Below are positions 23,875 to 35,689 of a stretch of DNA of 64,000 nt, piece after piece (position 1 is the first letter of the stretch; each line of letters opens with the position of its first letter). Under the pieces are notes generated by a model that saw only the letters and a program-made list of their open reading frames with translations, did not search any database and had not been told where the DNA came from. The stretch is from Ottelia alismoides. Taxonomy: Eukaryota; Streptophyta; Magnoliopsida; Alismatales; Hydrocharitaceae. The stretch covers positions 682,001 to 746,000 of the forward strand of contig JAZKJV010010131.1 in assembly GCA_037367405.1 (NCBI GenBank), read 5' to 3'. The position numbers were made by a program, and so were the translations under genes.

Positions 23875-24964
23875 TCACTCCATATATTCCATCTTAGCCC
23901 TACTTATACGAAATCCTTTAGCCTCCAACTCATGTCTCCATACCTCAAGCTTCTCATTTACTCCATCTCTAGCCTCATCAATTATCACAATATCATCAAC
24001 AAATAACATACACCAAGGTAACTCATCCTGAATGTGACTGGTCAACTCGTCCATAATCAAAGTAAAAAGAAATAAACTCAAAGAAGAACCTTGATGTAAA
24101 CCAATGTTGATGTCAAAATATTCAGTCTTCCCAGACGGGGTCCTTACACAAGATAAAGCCCTATCATACTTGTCCTTTATGAGGTTAATGTATAGGACAT
24201 GTATTTGTCTCTTCTCCAACACTCTCCACAATATCTCTCGTGGTATAGAATCATAAGCCTTCTCAAAATCAATAAAGATCATGTGGAGGTTCTTCCTTTT
24301 AGCTCTATAAATCTCCATTGTTCTCCTCAACAAATGGATGGCTTCAGTCGTTGAGCGACCTGGTATGAATCTGAATTGGTTTTCTTTGACATTGGAAATT
24401 TGCCTCAATCTTCTTTCGATCATACATTCCCAAATTTTCATAGTGTGACACATCAACTTGATACCTCTATAATTTAAACAATTTTGAATGTCTAATTTAT
24501 TCTTATAAAGAGGCACCACGATACTACTCCTCTAATCTTCAGGCATTTTCTTGCTTCGCCAAATAACATTGAATAGATTCGTAAGCCAAGTCAAACCACG
24601 CTTACCTAAAACTCTCGATACTTTTACAGGGATGTCATCCAGTCCTATACCTTTTCTAGATCTCATAACCTTCAAAGCCTCCTCTACTTCCTTTCTTTGT
24701 ATCCGTCTATAGCATGCATGGTTCAAGTAACTTTCACTACAAGCTAGATCACCCAAAGTGATATCTCTATTTCCTTCCCCCAATGAAAAGATTATGGAAG
24801 TACTGCTCCCATCTAGTCTTTATATTCTTCTGAGTAACAAGCACATGACCTTCCTCGTCCTTAATGCATCTCACTTGAGAAAGGTCTTTGGTTTTTCTTT
24901 CTCTTGATTTGGCCAACCTGAATATATCCTTCTGTCCCTCCTTGGAGGTGAGATTTTTATACAA
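23875..24964 (-). pseudogene. LINE reverse transcriptase, RTE type, broken
   Basis: From the upstream side: a linker (SKEGQKDIFRLAKSRERKT..), the RT fingers (RRIQRKEVEEALKVMRSRKG, LDDIPVKV, LTNLFNVIW), a frameshift near 24525, then a 214-residue open piece with [60 protein letters not shown] and the catalytic [11 protein letters not shown]. The two catalytic aspartates are present; the usual alanine before them is valine. The family function is target-primed reverse transcription of the LINE RNA. Breaks make it inactive. Confidence 0.92.
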
Positions 24965-25455
24965 AACTTCATAAGCTTTTGACTTAGCTTCGCTTATGGT
25001 CTTCTTTGCTTCCTTCTTCGCTATTTGTGGTTTGTGACAGTTTCCTCTATTCTATGCTTAGACATAGCTTTAAAGCAAGCTCTTTTTATTTTTAGCTTCT
25101 TTTGCACCCCTTCCCTCCACCACTAAGCCTCCTTTTGACATGGAGCTCATCCCTTTGACTCGCCTAGCATCTCTTTGGCTACCTTTCGAATACAAGATGC
25201 TACTGCCTCCCATGTCTCATTTGCACTACTGTTACAATCCTAAGATAAGTCTTCTAAATCCTTCTCCCTGAAGCTCGCTTGCTTTTAGTGGAAGATTCCA
25301 CCATCTAGTTTAGTTATCTTAGAAATCCTCCTTTTCTTTACCAACCCTTTCATTTGTACATCCAAGACTAACAAACGATATTGGGTTGTCAAACTCTCTC
25401 CTGGGATTACTTTGCAGTCTTTAAAACACAGCCTATCTCTTTTCCTCAATGCAAA

Positions 25456-26352
25456 CTAATATATATGTGTTCTAGTTGGCCCACTCTTATAAGTAATTAA
25501 ATGTTCCTCCCTCTTCTTGAAGAGAGTGTTTGCTATGAAAAGATCATATGCCATTGCAAAATCCAGGATGGCTTTTCCCTCTTCATTTCTATCCCCAAAA
25601 CCATGTCCTCCATGAACACTAGCATACCCTGAAGCATCTTTTCCCACATGTCCATTAAGATCTCCACCGATGCAAATCATCTCTCTTTGTGGGATTCCTT
25701 GTAGACTCCTATCCATATCCTCCTAAAAAGCTTGTCTAGTCCTTTCATCTAAACAATTTGCGATGCATAATCTGAGATGATACTCAGAATTTCTTTTTCA
25801 AGCACTAATTTTAGAAAAATAATTCGATCCCTGAATCTTTTCACCTCAACCACACAATCCTTCAAATCCTTATGAACAACCACTCCAACACCCTTTTTTC
25901 CTCTTGTCATTACCTGAATACCAAAGTTTAAGGCATGTCTTCTCAATCTCCCTTGCTTTCTCTCCAACCCATTTAGTCTCTTGAAGACATAGTATATGAA
26001 TCTTCCTTCTTTCCATCATATCCACTATCTCCATCAACTTTCCAGTTAAAGTGCCAATATTTTGACTACCGATCCGCAACTTCTGTTGTAATCTCTTTTG
26101 GACTAACTTCTTTACTCGCATGCATCCATTATGCGAGAACCCTTGTAAATTTTGCACTGCATCTAGGCGGTGATGCAGTGGAACTAGCTTAATTACCCGC
26201 ATGCGTTCCTCATGCAAGAACCCATGCAAATTTTGAACTACATCTAGTCTGCGATGTAGCGGCCCTTGCCAATTTTTCATTGCATTCGAGTGATGCAACG
26301 CGTCGCAAGTAGGGAACGCCCCAACAAAATCTGTATGTTTACTTAAATCCAT
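25456..26352 (-). pseudogene. LINE endonuclease (APE) region, broken
   Basis: The first exonuclease-endonuclease-phosphatase blocks read IGSQNIGTLTGKLMEIVDMM, ILCLQETKWVGEKA, then, after a frameshift near 25900, KKGVGVVVHKDLKDCVVEVKR and RIIFLKLVL. A further piece (25456-25716) has ICIGGDLNGHVG, GFGDRNEEGKAILDFA and DLFIANTLFKKREEHLITY. In this family the domain nicks target DNA. The N and E of the catalytic blocks are visible (QN; QETKW), and the GDLNGH block is intact, but the frame is split into at least three parts. The N-terminus holds a 27-residue tandem duplication. Confidence 0.88.
26101..26262 (-). repeat. In-frame 81-bp tandem duplication in the LINE N-terminus
   Basis: Residues 31-57 (PLHRRLDVVQNLHGF..) and 58-84 (PLHHRLDAVQNLQGF..) of the frame starting at 26352 are tandem copies, 26182-26262 and 26101-26181. 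Their divergence shows that the duplication is not recent. It keeps the reading frame. Confidence 0.85.
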
Positions 26353-26972
26353 GTTGAAAAAGCAAAGGAAAAGACCAATTCTACCTTGAACTTATTCACC
26401 CAATCAACTTGCACATAATTAGCCTCCCTAATTTATTTTGACATTAACTCAACCCATTAAGAATCCAAAAAATATCATTTGCATCCATTACATTATTTCA
26501 TAGAATGTTTGATTTTCTCATATAGGTATCTTGATCATAAAATCAATAAATTTTCAAAATATAAAATTGGTATTTTATGTGCATAAAATATCACCAAAAA
26601 AACATATCTTGCATTCTGCATTTCATTTGCTTTTATTCATAAAGTTGTAGATCTCATCGAGATGAACAAATTTCATGAAGGAAATGTTTTGACATGAGGT
26701 CTCCTTCTATTTCCTTTCCATTTTTATTATACTTAATTTTTGAAATTTTGTTAGGGTGACACATGGCGCCTCCTAGGGCAGCCACGTGCCTCCCCTCACT
26801 TACTCCCTCTCTCTCCTCTTCCCCGATGCATGTGCCTACAACATGCATCTCTAACCTCTAGTGCTTTTCCCCTGCTACCTATCAACGCAATTCCAGCACT
26901 TCCCGTTCCGCACTGTCAACCTCCGGCCAGCCATCCTCCACCCTTATTGCTCCCAGGCCGTTAACATCGCCC

Positions 26973-26990
26973 CTCTCTCTCTCTCTCTCT
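26973..26990. repeat. (CT)9 microsatellite in the 5' LTR
   Basis: The run of CT repeats has no expanded counterpart in the 3' LTR at about 39384-39395, so it arose after insertion. Confidence 0.85.
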
Positions 26991-28203
26991 TATCTTATCC
27001 TCCAAATCATGAACCACCTTCGGGCCCTCCGCCTCTATCTCAACCTCTCCAGCCTTCGCACCCATCAGACCCTATCCTCTCGCTGACCTCACCTTCCTCT
27101 CCGATACATAGACCCCTCCATCCACCTAAAGAACTCGTCCTCCATTGGAGGGAAGCAAAACATATGCTTCGAGAGGACTCCGGTGATAGCGAGGGTCCGT
27201 CTTTTGTAGGTGATGATGACATCAAAATCCCCTTGGTGAGATCTAGCAGATCTCCATCTACTACTATGAGCGCCAAGCTCGCTAAGCTTCCTAGTGCCAT
27301 TCCCTGCACTGGTAGAGGTGAGAACAACGGAGTTGTACCACAATGCTACAAAGCTTTAGCAAAACCATAAGGGATATGTTCTTATCTCTTTACTTTCTTC
27401 TCTTCTTCCTTCACCTTCTGTCCCTCGCCTTCTTCTTCTCTGTGTATCCTTCTCTTCTCTTCTCTTCTACATACCATGTTTTACTTCTCCTTGCGCCCCC
27501 ACCCACTCCACATTCATTCACCTCCAACCATCCACACACACCGCCCCATCACCACCTCACTACTCCACCCTCAGGGCATGAGCAACTGCTCCAGCTGTCG
27601 CTCCCTTTGCCATCGAGTTGCTTCACCTAGAAGCCCCAATGAGCACCGCGACACCAGCAACGAGCACACATCGCTATCCCTCCACCGCTCGGCTGTGTGT
27701 CGGTCGAGCCATCTTTGTCTTCCATCAAGCCATCTACGAATCATTCGGATGAGTTGTCATCACAGCTACATGCGATGTTCGATCAAGAACGCCACACATC
27801 TCATCCGTCCAGATTCACCCAAAATCAAGCTGTTGATTGAAGCTCATCTGATGCAATAGATCTTCTCTAGGCCCGTCATCCGAGCGTTAAGCTTGGGAGG
27901 GTCCAAAGCAACAGAATGCTGACATGTGTAGAGCCAGTACAAGTCACCGCCAGAGTCTGCCACACATATACCCTGGACATGTGCGGTGGGTAAATAGCAT
28001 CCACACCCTTGCGGATTCAATTGATATTAGAAGCAGTCCCACCAGTCTGGTGATGTCAGCCCACGTGCAACTCACGTGTTCATGGGTAATTTACACTAGC
28101 ACCCTCAAAGTTCCATCCATTCACGCCAAGGACCCCACTTCAACAGGACACGTGCAACGTACGTGCCTTCTTGGAAAAATTGCATAGAAGCTCGTGTGAT
28201 GTC

Positions 28204-28294
28204 AAGATATTACAAATATACCCTTGCTAGGGATAAATTACAAGGAAGAACCAATGGCTTGGCATAATCGTCAGAAGAACCCTCCACAAGCGTA
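28204..28294 (+). repeat. Segment inverted relative to the 3' LTR (5' LTR copy)
   Basis: 'aagatattacaaatatac..' through '..ctccacaagcgtat' is the reverse complement of 40545-40636 in the 3' LTR, with scattered substitutions. Sequence before and after is collinear between the two LTRs. Confidence 0.88.
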
Positions 28295-29108
28295 TAACTA
28301 AAAAATGATTTTATTTTATTTCTAGTTTAGTCCCTTAACTTCAGTTAGTTATAACTTGAACCTCATTTATCAGATTTCTTCGTTCTTGGTGTCATTTTAA
28401 AGCTTATTTTATCCTCTATTATATTGAACACTGGGATTCTTTTTTTAAGATACTATTTGACAATAATAAATTCAAGATCTATTTGGTTCATTATTGAGCA
28501 CTTGTAATTTAATTCATTGATTATCTTGCTCAACAACTCATGTAGTGATTTTCGGATATATATTTAGGAAATTAATTTGACTTTAATTGATAAATTATCT
28601 CTGATATTCAACAAGAGGAAGTCTATTTGAAACAACTGATTTATCTTGCTCCTCCACATTTACCATCATCTTGCATTCATTACTTTGCATCATTCCCATC
28701 ATCCTTTGAAAATCAACATAAAAATTGTGTTTGTTTATTTATCCTACAGTGTGTAACATGGCATTACTTTTCTTCATTAAACCTATTTTCTAAAACTCAT
28801 GCATCACGTTTTATTTTTGAATTAATTACATCTTCAAATAAAAAATACATAAAAATCTGAAAATTATTATAATAATACCGGAAAAATTTCTCCTAAAAAT
28901 CTATGTTTTGAATTATCTAGAAATTGACCTAAGAGATTGTTGCCTCCCTGAGTTCGATCTTGGACTTCCCAAGTAAAAAATAAACTTGATCGCTCGCTTC
29001 TTATTAGACAATTAGTTTAGCAGTTTTTGATTAATCCAAAATTGCCTGACTTCAACGAAAATCAACGTTAATTCCTCCAAATTAATAAGGGCATTTAGGG
29101 TCTTCAAA

Positions 29109-29126
29109 TGGCGTCATTGTAGGAGA
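29109..29126 (+). other. Primer-binding site of the Athila element (tRNA-Asp type, mutated)
   Basis: 'tggcgtcattgtaggaga' begins two bases after the LTR end. Plant Athila/Tat elements use an 18-base site of the form TGGCGCCGTTGCCGGGGA. The differences here are nearly all C to T or G to A, as expected from methylation-driven decay. Confidence 0.8.
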
Positions 29127-30862
29127 GGCACAACTTAGATTGTTTTTAGAAAATCTAGATATTAGGTTTTCCACCCATGGTAGCCTGACCCCCGGTTTTC
29201 TTGTATTTATTTCTCTATTTATTTTATCAGTATTTTTTCTTTTCCTTCTTTTTATCTTGTATATATTTCTATGAATATGTCTCTAATATTTAATCTTTTA
29301 CTTTTATGCAAGGCGACCCGATGGACTTGGAGCCGCTTTCTTGGAAGCTGACACAACTCAAAGCAACTAGGATGCATGAGGAATTTAATTTTCTTATTTT
29401 TGGGGAGAGACTGTTCTTCTTTAATTTGTAATTAGTTTCTCATTTTTACCGGTTCCTGATCGGGTTCTCGCGTGTGTAAAGAGACTAGACTTTTTCTGTG
29501 GTGTGTCAGACTTATTTCACTCTTCGGTGAGGGTGGGGTCCGACTTGAGTGGTTTGTAACCCTGGGACTGCATATATGGCTATTAGAGCTACTAGTATTT
29601 ATTGATTGTGCTCGTATAATTTAGGACCACACTTTGCACTTAATTGAGATGTATGTTTTAGATCGTTCAAATTAGTCAAATCCAATTCAATTCTTCCGCA
29701 TATCTAGAACTATCTGTTAGGTGCGATTTCATCGCACGCATTTTATATAGTATAAAATTTTCAATTTTATATTATATCTCGCATGTAGAGCATGAGGATC
29801 ACTGTGAGTCTTTCAACTGATCATGTATCATTGATTTTATCGTTGCATCAGTTTTTCTCGACCTGCTTCCTCTTGGTTTTATAATTTGGGATTAAAGGAA
29901 ATTGGGACTGCTCGTTAGGCGTGCCTTGTGTAGTGGATTAAATTCAATGAAAATCAACTTAAAATTAAGACTACTAATATAATTTGAACCTAAAAAAATT
30001 ACATTAAAACTGAAATTATTCTGGGAGAGTAATCCAATCATTGTTTGACTTTACTTGCGAGAGAGATGTAGACGAACACTAGGATAGAGCCAAGTTAGGA
30101 TTTTCATATTGACTACTTACTCTACAAAAATGTTTAGCTACTTCTTAGTGATGAGATACGGGTTGCCGGTAAATAGTTCAGATTCCTTAGCAGAGGGGAT
30201 GGTTTAAAGGACACTATATAAGGCTTGGTCCTTAAGTAATGGGTAGCCATCCTACAATCCATACTTTCATCCATACTGGATGAAAGTAGGTGCAACTAGT
30301 TGTAAGAGTCAGGCTAGTCTTTAGGAAAATACATGCACATAACAACTCGATAACTCTTTCAAAATTTTTATTTATCACCAACTAAAACAGACAAGATAGT
30401 TTGGTCGAACATTTACAGCTTTCACAGCATTGAGTTAGTGAATTTGGGATTTGCTTTGTGTTTTTATTTAGGGGAATGCACTCAAATACCACGCACTTAG
30501 TGCCGTTCCTATCACTCCTCATTTCACATCGTGCTCGTAATTCAAACCTCTTGACATAAAAAATGACGGATTGGGGTGATTATTGCTTAGACTTCGCGAG
30601 CCCCTCGCTGATCACTCCAAACTGACCATCATCATGGGTTCAGAGACACTCTTTCCCTGAATCCCATTAATTTCATGGACACTCTTCCCATAAGACCAAG
30701 GTCAATAATTCACTCTTCATTCTTAAGGATGGTCAGACCCATACCAACCCTCTCTTCTCTCACCACATCAATGAAGACTCTTACCTCGATGCTTCTAGAT
30801 CGCCTTATTACAACCCTACAAATCCTTCATATTTTGAAGGTGAAGAAGACCAAGATAACAAG
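29127..30862 (+). other. Untranslated leader of the Athila element
   Basis: This is about 1.7 kb between primer site and gag. It is AT-rich with no long open frame until 30675, and then has the pyrimidine-rich stretch that precedes gag here and at 600-889. A short frame at 30675-30884 overlaps the gag start in another phase and is probably not separate. Confidence 0.6.
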
Positions 30863-31880
30863 ATGCCTCCCAAGAAGAGTATAGATGATGAGGGAGATCA
30901 TGACACGTTAAGGGACATCCTAGCCAAACTTGCACAAGCTGAGCAGAGAAATTAATTACTTAGACAAGAGCTTGGACAATTAAGGAATGAAGGGGGGTCG
31001 ATGAGAGATGCTTACAATCCCAGTGCTGCATAGAAAGAGAACTAGCTTAGGCCAGTCGTACCACCAAATGCTGGAGAATTAAAGCCTCACTTCTTGACAC
31101 TCTTGCCAAAATTTTATACCAATGCAATAGAGGAACCATACATGTTCTTGCAGGAGTTTATAAATGGCATGTGATATTCTAGGATGACCTTGTGTAGCAC
31201 TACATACATCTTAGAGTCTTCTCCTTTACTGTAGCAGATAAAGCCACCTGTTCGCTTAAGAACTTGGGGAGGGTAGTCACCATGTGGGCTGCATTTAAGG
31301 ACTTGTTCCTTAAGAAGTTCTATCGTTGAGTACAACTAATCAGATGTGGTCCCATATATCAAGTTTCACGTAGATGTCCCATGAGACTTTCCACGAGGCA
31401 TGGGAGAGATTCAAAGACCTGATTCAGAAATGTCCAGGTCGTGATGTTGACCGATCAATCTTGGTCAACCTATATAGTGGTCTAACTCGTGAGGTTCAAG
31501 GATTGTTGAATGCTTCCTATGGAGGCAGCTATCGAAACAAAGGAGTCGACGCGATTTGGATGGTTTTTTATCATATGTAAGAGACCAGCCACACCAGATC
31601 CTCAAGAAGGGCTTATAACAAGTCACCTCCCTCTTGCGTACATCGAGAAGTGGGGAGAATAGTTGCCACCGATCTAGAAAATGATATACTCCCCAACATG
31701 GGGATTATCAGTGATAAGTTAACTAAGGTTGATCAGATCGAGAAGAAGGTGAGTGAAATTCACAAGCTCGTCAAATGGGAGAACCTCACCAAGATTCCCA
31801 AACAGATGGTGGAGTTAGCTGATAGGGTATCCAAGATCAAGATACATTCCATGTCTGCACCCCCTGCTCCCATCTACTGA
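30863..31880 (+). pseudogene. gag: Broken Athila gag
   Basis: It starts MPPKKSIDDE. The core blocks read GELKPHFLTLLPKFY, EEPYMFLQEF, ADKAT.SLKNLGRVVTMWAA, FKDLFLKKFYR, then ETFHEAWERFKDLIQKCPG and LYSGLTREVQGLLNASYGG (31380-31530), followed by a C-terminal helix-rich segment ENDILPNMGIISDKLTKVD and KIPKQMVELADRVSK (31680-31830). These are the same blocks as in the gag at 890-1859, and the pair allows direct comparison. There are stops near 30954, 31033, 31171 and 31328 and at least three frameshifts. Confidence 0.88.
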
Positions 31881-33194
31881 GTGCACCACATTCAGAAGCA
31901 GCCCATGCAGGGGCCTTACAACACATGGACTTAGGGATAGCCTGAGGTCCATGAGAGCCAGTTCACAAAGACGATCATCGAGACAACCACCAAGGAGCCT
32001 CCACAAGTATGGGAGGTGAATGGGATAGGGTTTACCAATGATCCCAATGCCACCCAGCAACAACAACATCACCCACAGTGCCCCCTCAACCTCAATGTCG
32101 CCAGTTTCCACACCCTCAGCAGTCGAACCCCCATCACTAGAGCCAGTATTATCAGTAGGTCCATCAAGGACCTAACAGACCGCAACAGGGTCAACAGCAA
32201 CAGTCCTAGAGGTAGGACCACATAGCCTCATCTTCGGACACCTCTGACTTACAACGGATCCTTGAGGATCTCAAACTGATCTGCAATGAGCAGCATGATC
32301 AAAGAGTCGACATCAATCAGCTTTCACATTTGCATGATAAGTTCATCGCACCTAGGACTTCCATCCCAACATAGGTTCAGGTTAACCCCAAGAACCTGAA
32401 TCAAGGACAGAATATCCAGAAAGATCAGGTATACTATTCCGATTTCTTAGAATCAGATCATGAGATCCTACCGCATGATGTTCACCATCTTACTCTCATG
32501 AGTAGTAGGATCCTACAGACCCCTGATATATCACAGCGGAGTGGAGCGAAGGATACCGATGAGCTAGCCCTTGTGGATATCTCAGGGGAGGAGGATCATC
32601 ATGACCAGTAGCACCTTCAGGATCACCAAAAATTCAAAAAAAAAAACTCGAAAATCCATAAATAAGAATAAAGCGAATCAAGCATGATCACGAGCACCAA
32701 GTCTTCGAAAGATGATAAGACCACCTTGGAAGCATCACTAGCAGTTTTTCCAGCTTCAGTTTCAATTTCATTTCATGCATGTCAGTCAAGTCCTATACAG
32801 AGTCCAAGTCTAATTCAGAGTCATGTGGAGCTGAATTTTGATTCCAATAAGAACTCAGATGATGATATTTTTATTACCCATCATGAACCTCCAATAATCC
32901 CTTTCCCTCAGGCTTTATCTCAGGGAAAGAAGAAAATTCTCAAAAAAAAATGATCTTGACATTTTGTAGATGGAAAGGATGTGCCATGAAAATGTTAAAG
33001 TTGAAATTCTTTTCCTCCAATTAGGGGATATGGTTCCCGCATTCAAAAGTACCTAACGGCGAGATGTACACCTGTTAGGACTAGCAGGAAAAAGAACACT
33101 AGAATAGTGAACATGTGTTGACTGTAGACACTACTTGTGCCATTAAGAATGCATTTTAAAGAAACGAGGGGACATGGGTCACCATTATGTGGTA
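31881..33194 (+). pseudogene. Gag-protease linker of the Athila element
   Basis: A glutamine/proline-rich stretch follows gag (QVWEVNGIGFTNDPN, then QQQQ) with an arginine/asparagine-rich segment, then an acidic low-complexity region (frame 32684-32953, with NSDDDIFITHHEPP). This matches the position of the variable linker in Athila polyproteins. A CCHC knuckle is not visible. A poly-A/lysine run at 32638 and 32945 marks slippage-prone sites. Confidence 0.55.
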
Positions 33195-33620
33195 AGTCAT
33201 GTCGATGACACTGTATTTGCAAGCACTCTACTAGATAATGGATCCTTAATTAACCTGATACCAACACACCTCTATGAACGGTTAAATCTTAGGCCTCTTA
33301 GGAAATCCAAATTATTACTCTAGTTTGCTGACAAATCCACTAAGAGGTCTAAGAGAGAATTGAGGAACATTATCATTAATGTCAAGGGACGAAACTACAT
33401 GGTGGACTTCATAGTCCTTGATATGAAAATTCCTTAAAATTGGAGAGATTCCCAGATCATACTCGGAAGGCCCTTCCTGAGGAGAGCAGGGGCCTTATTT
33501 GACTATAAAGTTGGGAAAATTCAGTTCCAAACTCCAAGCGTAGACGAGGAACTAGAGATGAAGCAGACAAGGTGGCAGAGGCCAGACTCCAAATCCAACA
33601 TCGAGTACACTTTGTCAAAA
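33195..33620 (+). pseudogene. Athila aspartic protease, broken
   Basis: STLLDNGSLINLIPTHLYERL holds the active-site loop: the aspartate is present, while the two following positions of the Athila-type D-L-G-A loop read N-G-S. Then come LLLQFADKSTKRSKRELRNI, YMVDFIVLDM and IILGRPFLRRAGALFDYKVG, the C-terminal protease signature. One stop (TAA, near 33435) and a stop at 33320 interrupt it. The protease would process Gag-Pol inside the particle. Confidence 0.85.
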
Positions 33621-34129
33621 GCAGATTGTGTTCATGTGGACATTGTTATGCCATGGTGACAGAACCCTACTAGCACAGATGAGTCCCTCTCCTCTGGAGA
33701 TAATCTTGTACATGAGACAGTCTGCAAGATTTTTTGGAGTGAACAACAAGGCACATACCATACAAAGAGTGCATCTCTATCCCCATATATCTGCGATGAC
33801 ACAAAGGCACAGACCTTTCCTATTTAGGACAATCAAAAGACGAGGATGATGAGTCGGACGTGGCTTTTGATGATTGCTTGGACACTTTTGACGATCCAAC
33901 TCCAGAGCGGAATCAGTTGGTAGCAAGTACTTCAGTGACAGATCCAGTCACTATCAGCACAGAGACAGAGTTGATTGAGCTAGATTTTCTTGATGACCAC
34001 ACTTTAACTGAGCTCAAATCATTACCAACAACTCAAATATACCTTCCTTGCAGGCTCACCACATAAGTTCCTGGTCATTATCATTTCCAGCTTTATTGGA
34101 GAACAAGAATATCGCTTACTAGTGATTCT

Positions 34130-35142
34130 TGAAAAGAACCACAAGGTCATAGTCTAGAGTGTGTCCGATCTTCATGGGATTAACCCCGCTTTATTCTCAC
34201 ACCATATTTACCATGAGGAAGGTGGTAGACCCTCTCGTGAGTTCTAGCGTAGGTTGAATCCAAACTTACGAGATGTGGTCAAGAAGGATATTGAAAAATG
34301 GAGTGATGCAGGGTTTATATATCCCATCTCTTATTCCTAGTGAGTGGCACTACTTCATGTAGTCCCTAAGTAGGCAGGACTTCAGACAGTCACCAACTTG
34401 GATGGAAAGGAAAGTGCGATGTGAGTACCTACATCGTGGCGTGTCTGTGTGGACTACAGATGCTTGAATGCCATTACGAAGAAGAATCATTTCCCCTTGC
34501 CATTCATAGATCAAATCCTAGAGAGACTTGTGGGGAAAGAATTCTTCTACTTTCTAGATGGGTACTCAGGCTAAAATCAAGTAGCCATCGCTCCGAAGGA
34601 CTAGGAAAAGACCACCTTTACATGTCCATTCGGTATGTATGTATTTAGGCGCATGCCCTTTGTGCTATACAATGCACTAGGACTTTCTAGTGGTCATGAT
34701 TGCAGTATTTGCTGAGATGGTGGGCGATTTCCTAGAGGTATTCATGGAAGACTTCTCAATCCACAATGACTCGTTTGATACTTGTCTAGGATTGAGTCCT
34801 CAAGAAGTGTAGTGAGGTGAATCTGGTGCTTTCTTGGGAAAGAGCCATTTTATGGTTCGAGAGGGCATTGTAGTGGGGCATGTCATCTCCAAGAGGGGAA
34901 TGGAGGTTAACCATGCCAAGGTGGATGTTATCAAGAAACTTCAATCACCAACCAACATCAAGCTAGTGCAGTTATTCCAAGGGCATGTTGGTTTTTTCCA
35001 TAGATTCATAAAGGACTTCTCAAAGATTGTCCGACCGCTAATAGAGATCTTAGGGAAAGACATAGAGTTCATTGTAGATCACAGGTGTCTTGAGGCCATC
35101 GAGCTCCTAAGAAGGAAGATCATGGGTGCTCCTATTCTATAG
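34130..35142 (+). pseudogene. Athila reverse transcriptase, broken
   Basis: Blocks in order: DLHGINPALFSHHIY, LNPNLRDVVKKDIEKW, DAGFIYPIS, WRVCVDYRCLNAITKKNHF, PLPFIDQILERL, FFYFLDGYSG, KTTFTCPFGMYVFRRMPF, and the catalytic loop LEVFMEDFSIHNDSFD, where the usual F-M-D-D has become F-M-E-D. The ORF 34834-35142 holds FMVREGIVVGHVISKRGMEV and GFFHRFIKDFSKIVRPL, the RT thumb and connection. It has several stops (34161, 34341, 34573, 34603) and frameshifts. In the live family it makes the cDNA. Confidence 0.92.
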
Positions 35143-35560
35143 GCCCTAGATTGGTCTCTTCTTTTTGAGATCATCATAAGCTCTTCTGACTTTGCAATAG
35201 GAGTCGTGTTAGGATAAAGGATCCACTGCACAAGAAAAGTATTCGATCAAGCTCAACGGAATTATGACGTCATAGAGAAGGAAATGCTTGTCGTAGTGTT
35301 CGTCATAGACAAACTCATGTCACATCTTTTAGGGTCTATGGGTACCATGTTCACATATCACACAGCCATCAAGTACCTCATGGAAAAGAAGGACGTGAAG
35401 GCGCGTCTTCTTAGGTGGATTCTACTACTCCAAGAGTTCAATTTGCATATCAAAGATAAGCCAACAGTGAAGGATGTAGTGGTTGATCACCTCTCCCACA
35501 TGGAGTCACATAGTTCCTCTGAGACTGATCCCATCAAGGACTCTTTTCTCGACAAGTAGA
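35143..35560 (+). pseudogene. Athila RNase H, broken
   Basis: It begins ALDWSLLFEIIISSSDFAIGVVLG, with the first RNase H aspartate seen in SSDFAIG. Then follow QAQRNYDVIEKEMLVVVF, the C-terminal KYLMEKKDVKARLLRWILLLQEFNL and the closing VVDHLSHME. It is open from 35284 to 35559 and has a stop near 35215. RNase H removes the RNA strand during cDNA synthesis. Confidence 0.88.
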
Positions 35561-35689
35561 TCTGTTCGGTCGACTCTCTTCTGTGGTATGCCAACATGAT
35601 AAATTTCTTAGTACTAGGACAGATCCCCATGATTGTAATAAGAGTAGCATCGACCGACTTAAGTCAGATTCAAGGAAATACTGTTGGGA

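Larger units (their letters stand above)
23197..26355 (-). mobile_element. RTE-clade LINE, nearly full length, inserted in the Athila 5' LTR
   Basis: On the minus strand the order is a short N-terminal part, an apurinic endonuclease domain, a reverse transcriptase and a C-terminal RTE-type tail, ending in 'aacaaagcc..' and a (TTG)n tail (plus strand 'acaacaacaacaac'). The tail and gene order are those of plant RTE LINEs. The uninterrupted LTR sequence is kept in the 3' LTR around 38733-38765, so both edges are known to within a few bases. About 15-20 bases of LTR were lost at the insertion, and a long target duplication is not evident. Confidence 0.93.
22604..29106 (+). mobile_element. 5' LTR of the Athila element (contains a LINE)
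   Basis: It aligns with 38156-41434 over its whole length once the LINE (23197-26355) is removed, giving about 3.34 kb against 3.28 kb. Both copies share the AT-rich U3, a CT-rich leader and the ending 'aattcctccaaattaataagggc'. The copies differ visibly by many substitutions, short indels, a (CT)9 run present only here, and an inverted block at 28204-28294. This marks an old insertion. Confidence 0.95.

Noticed and set aside
23252..24006. Plus-strand open frames 23252-23626 and 23773-24006
   Set aside because: They are shadows of the minus-strand LINE coding sequence.
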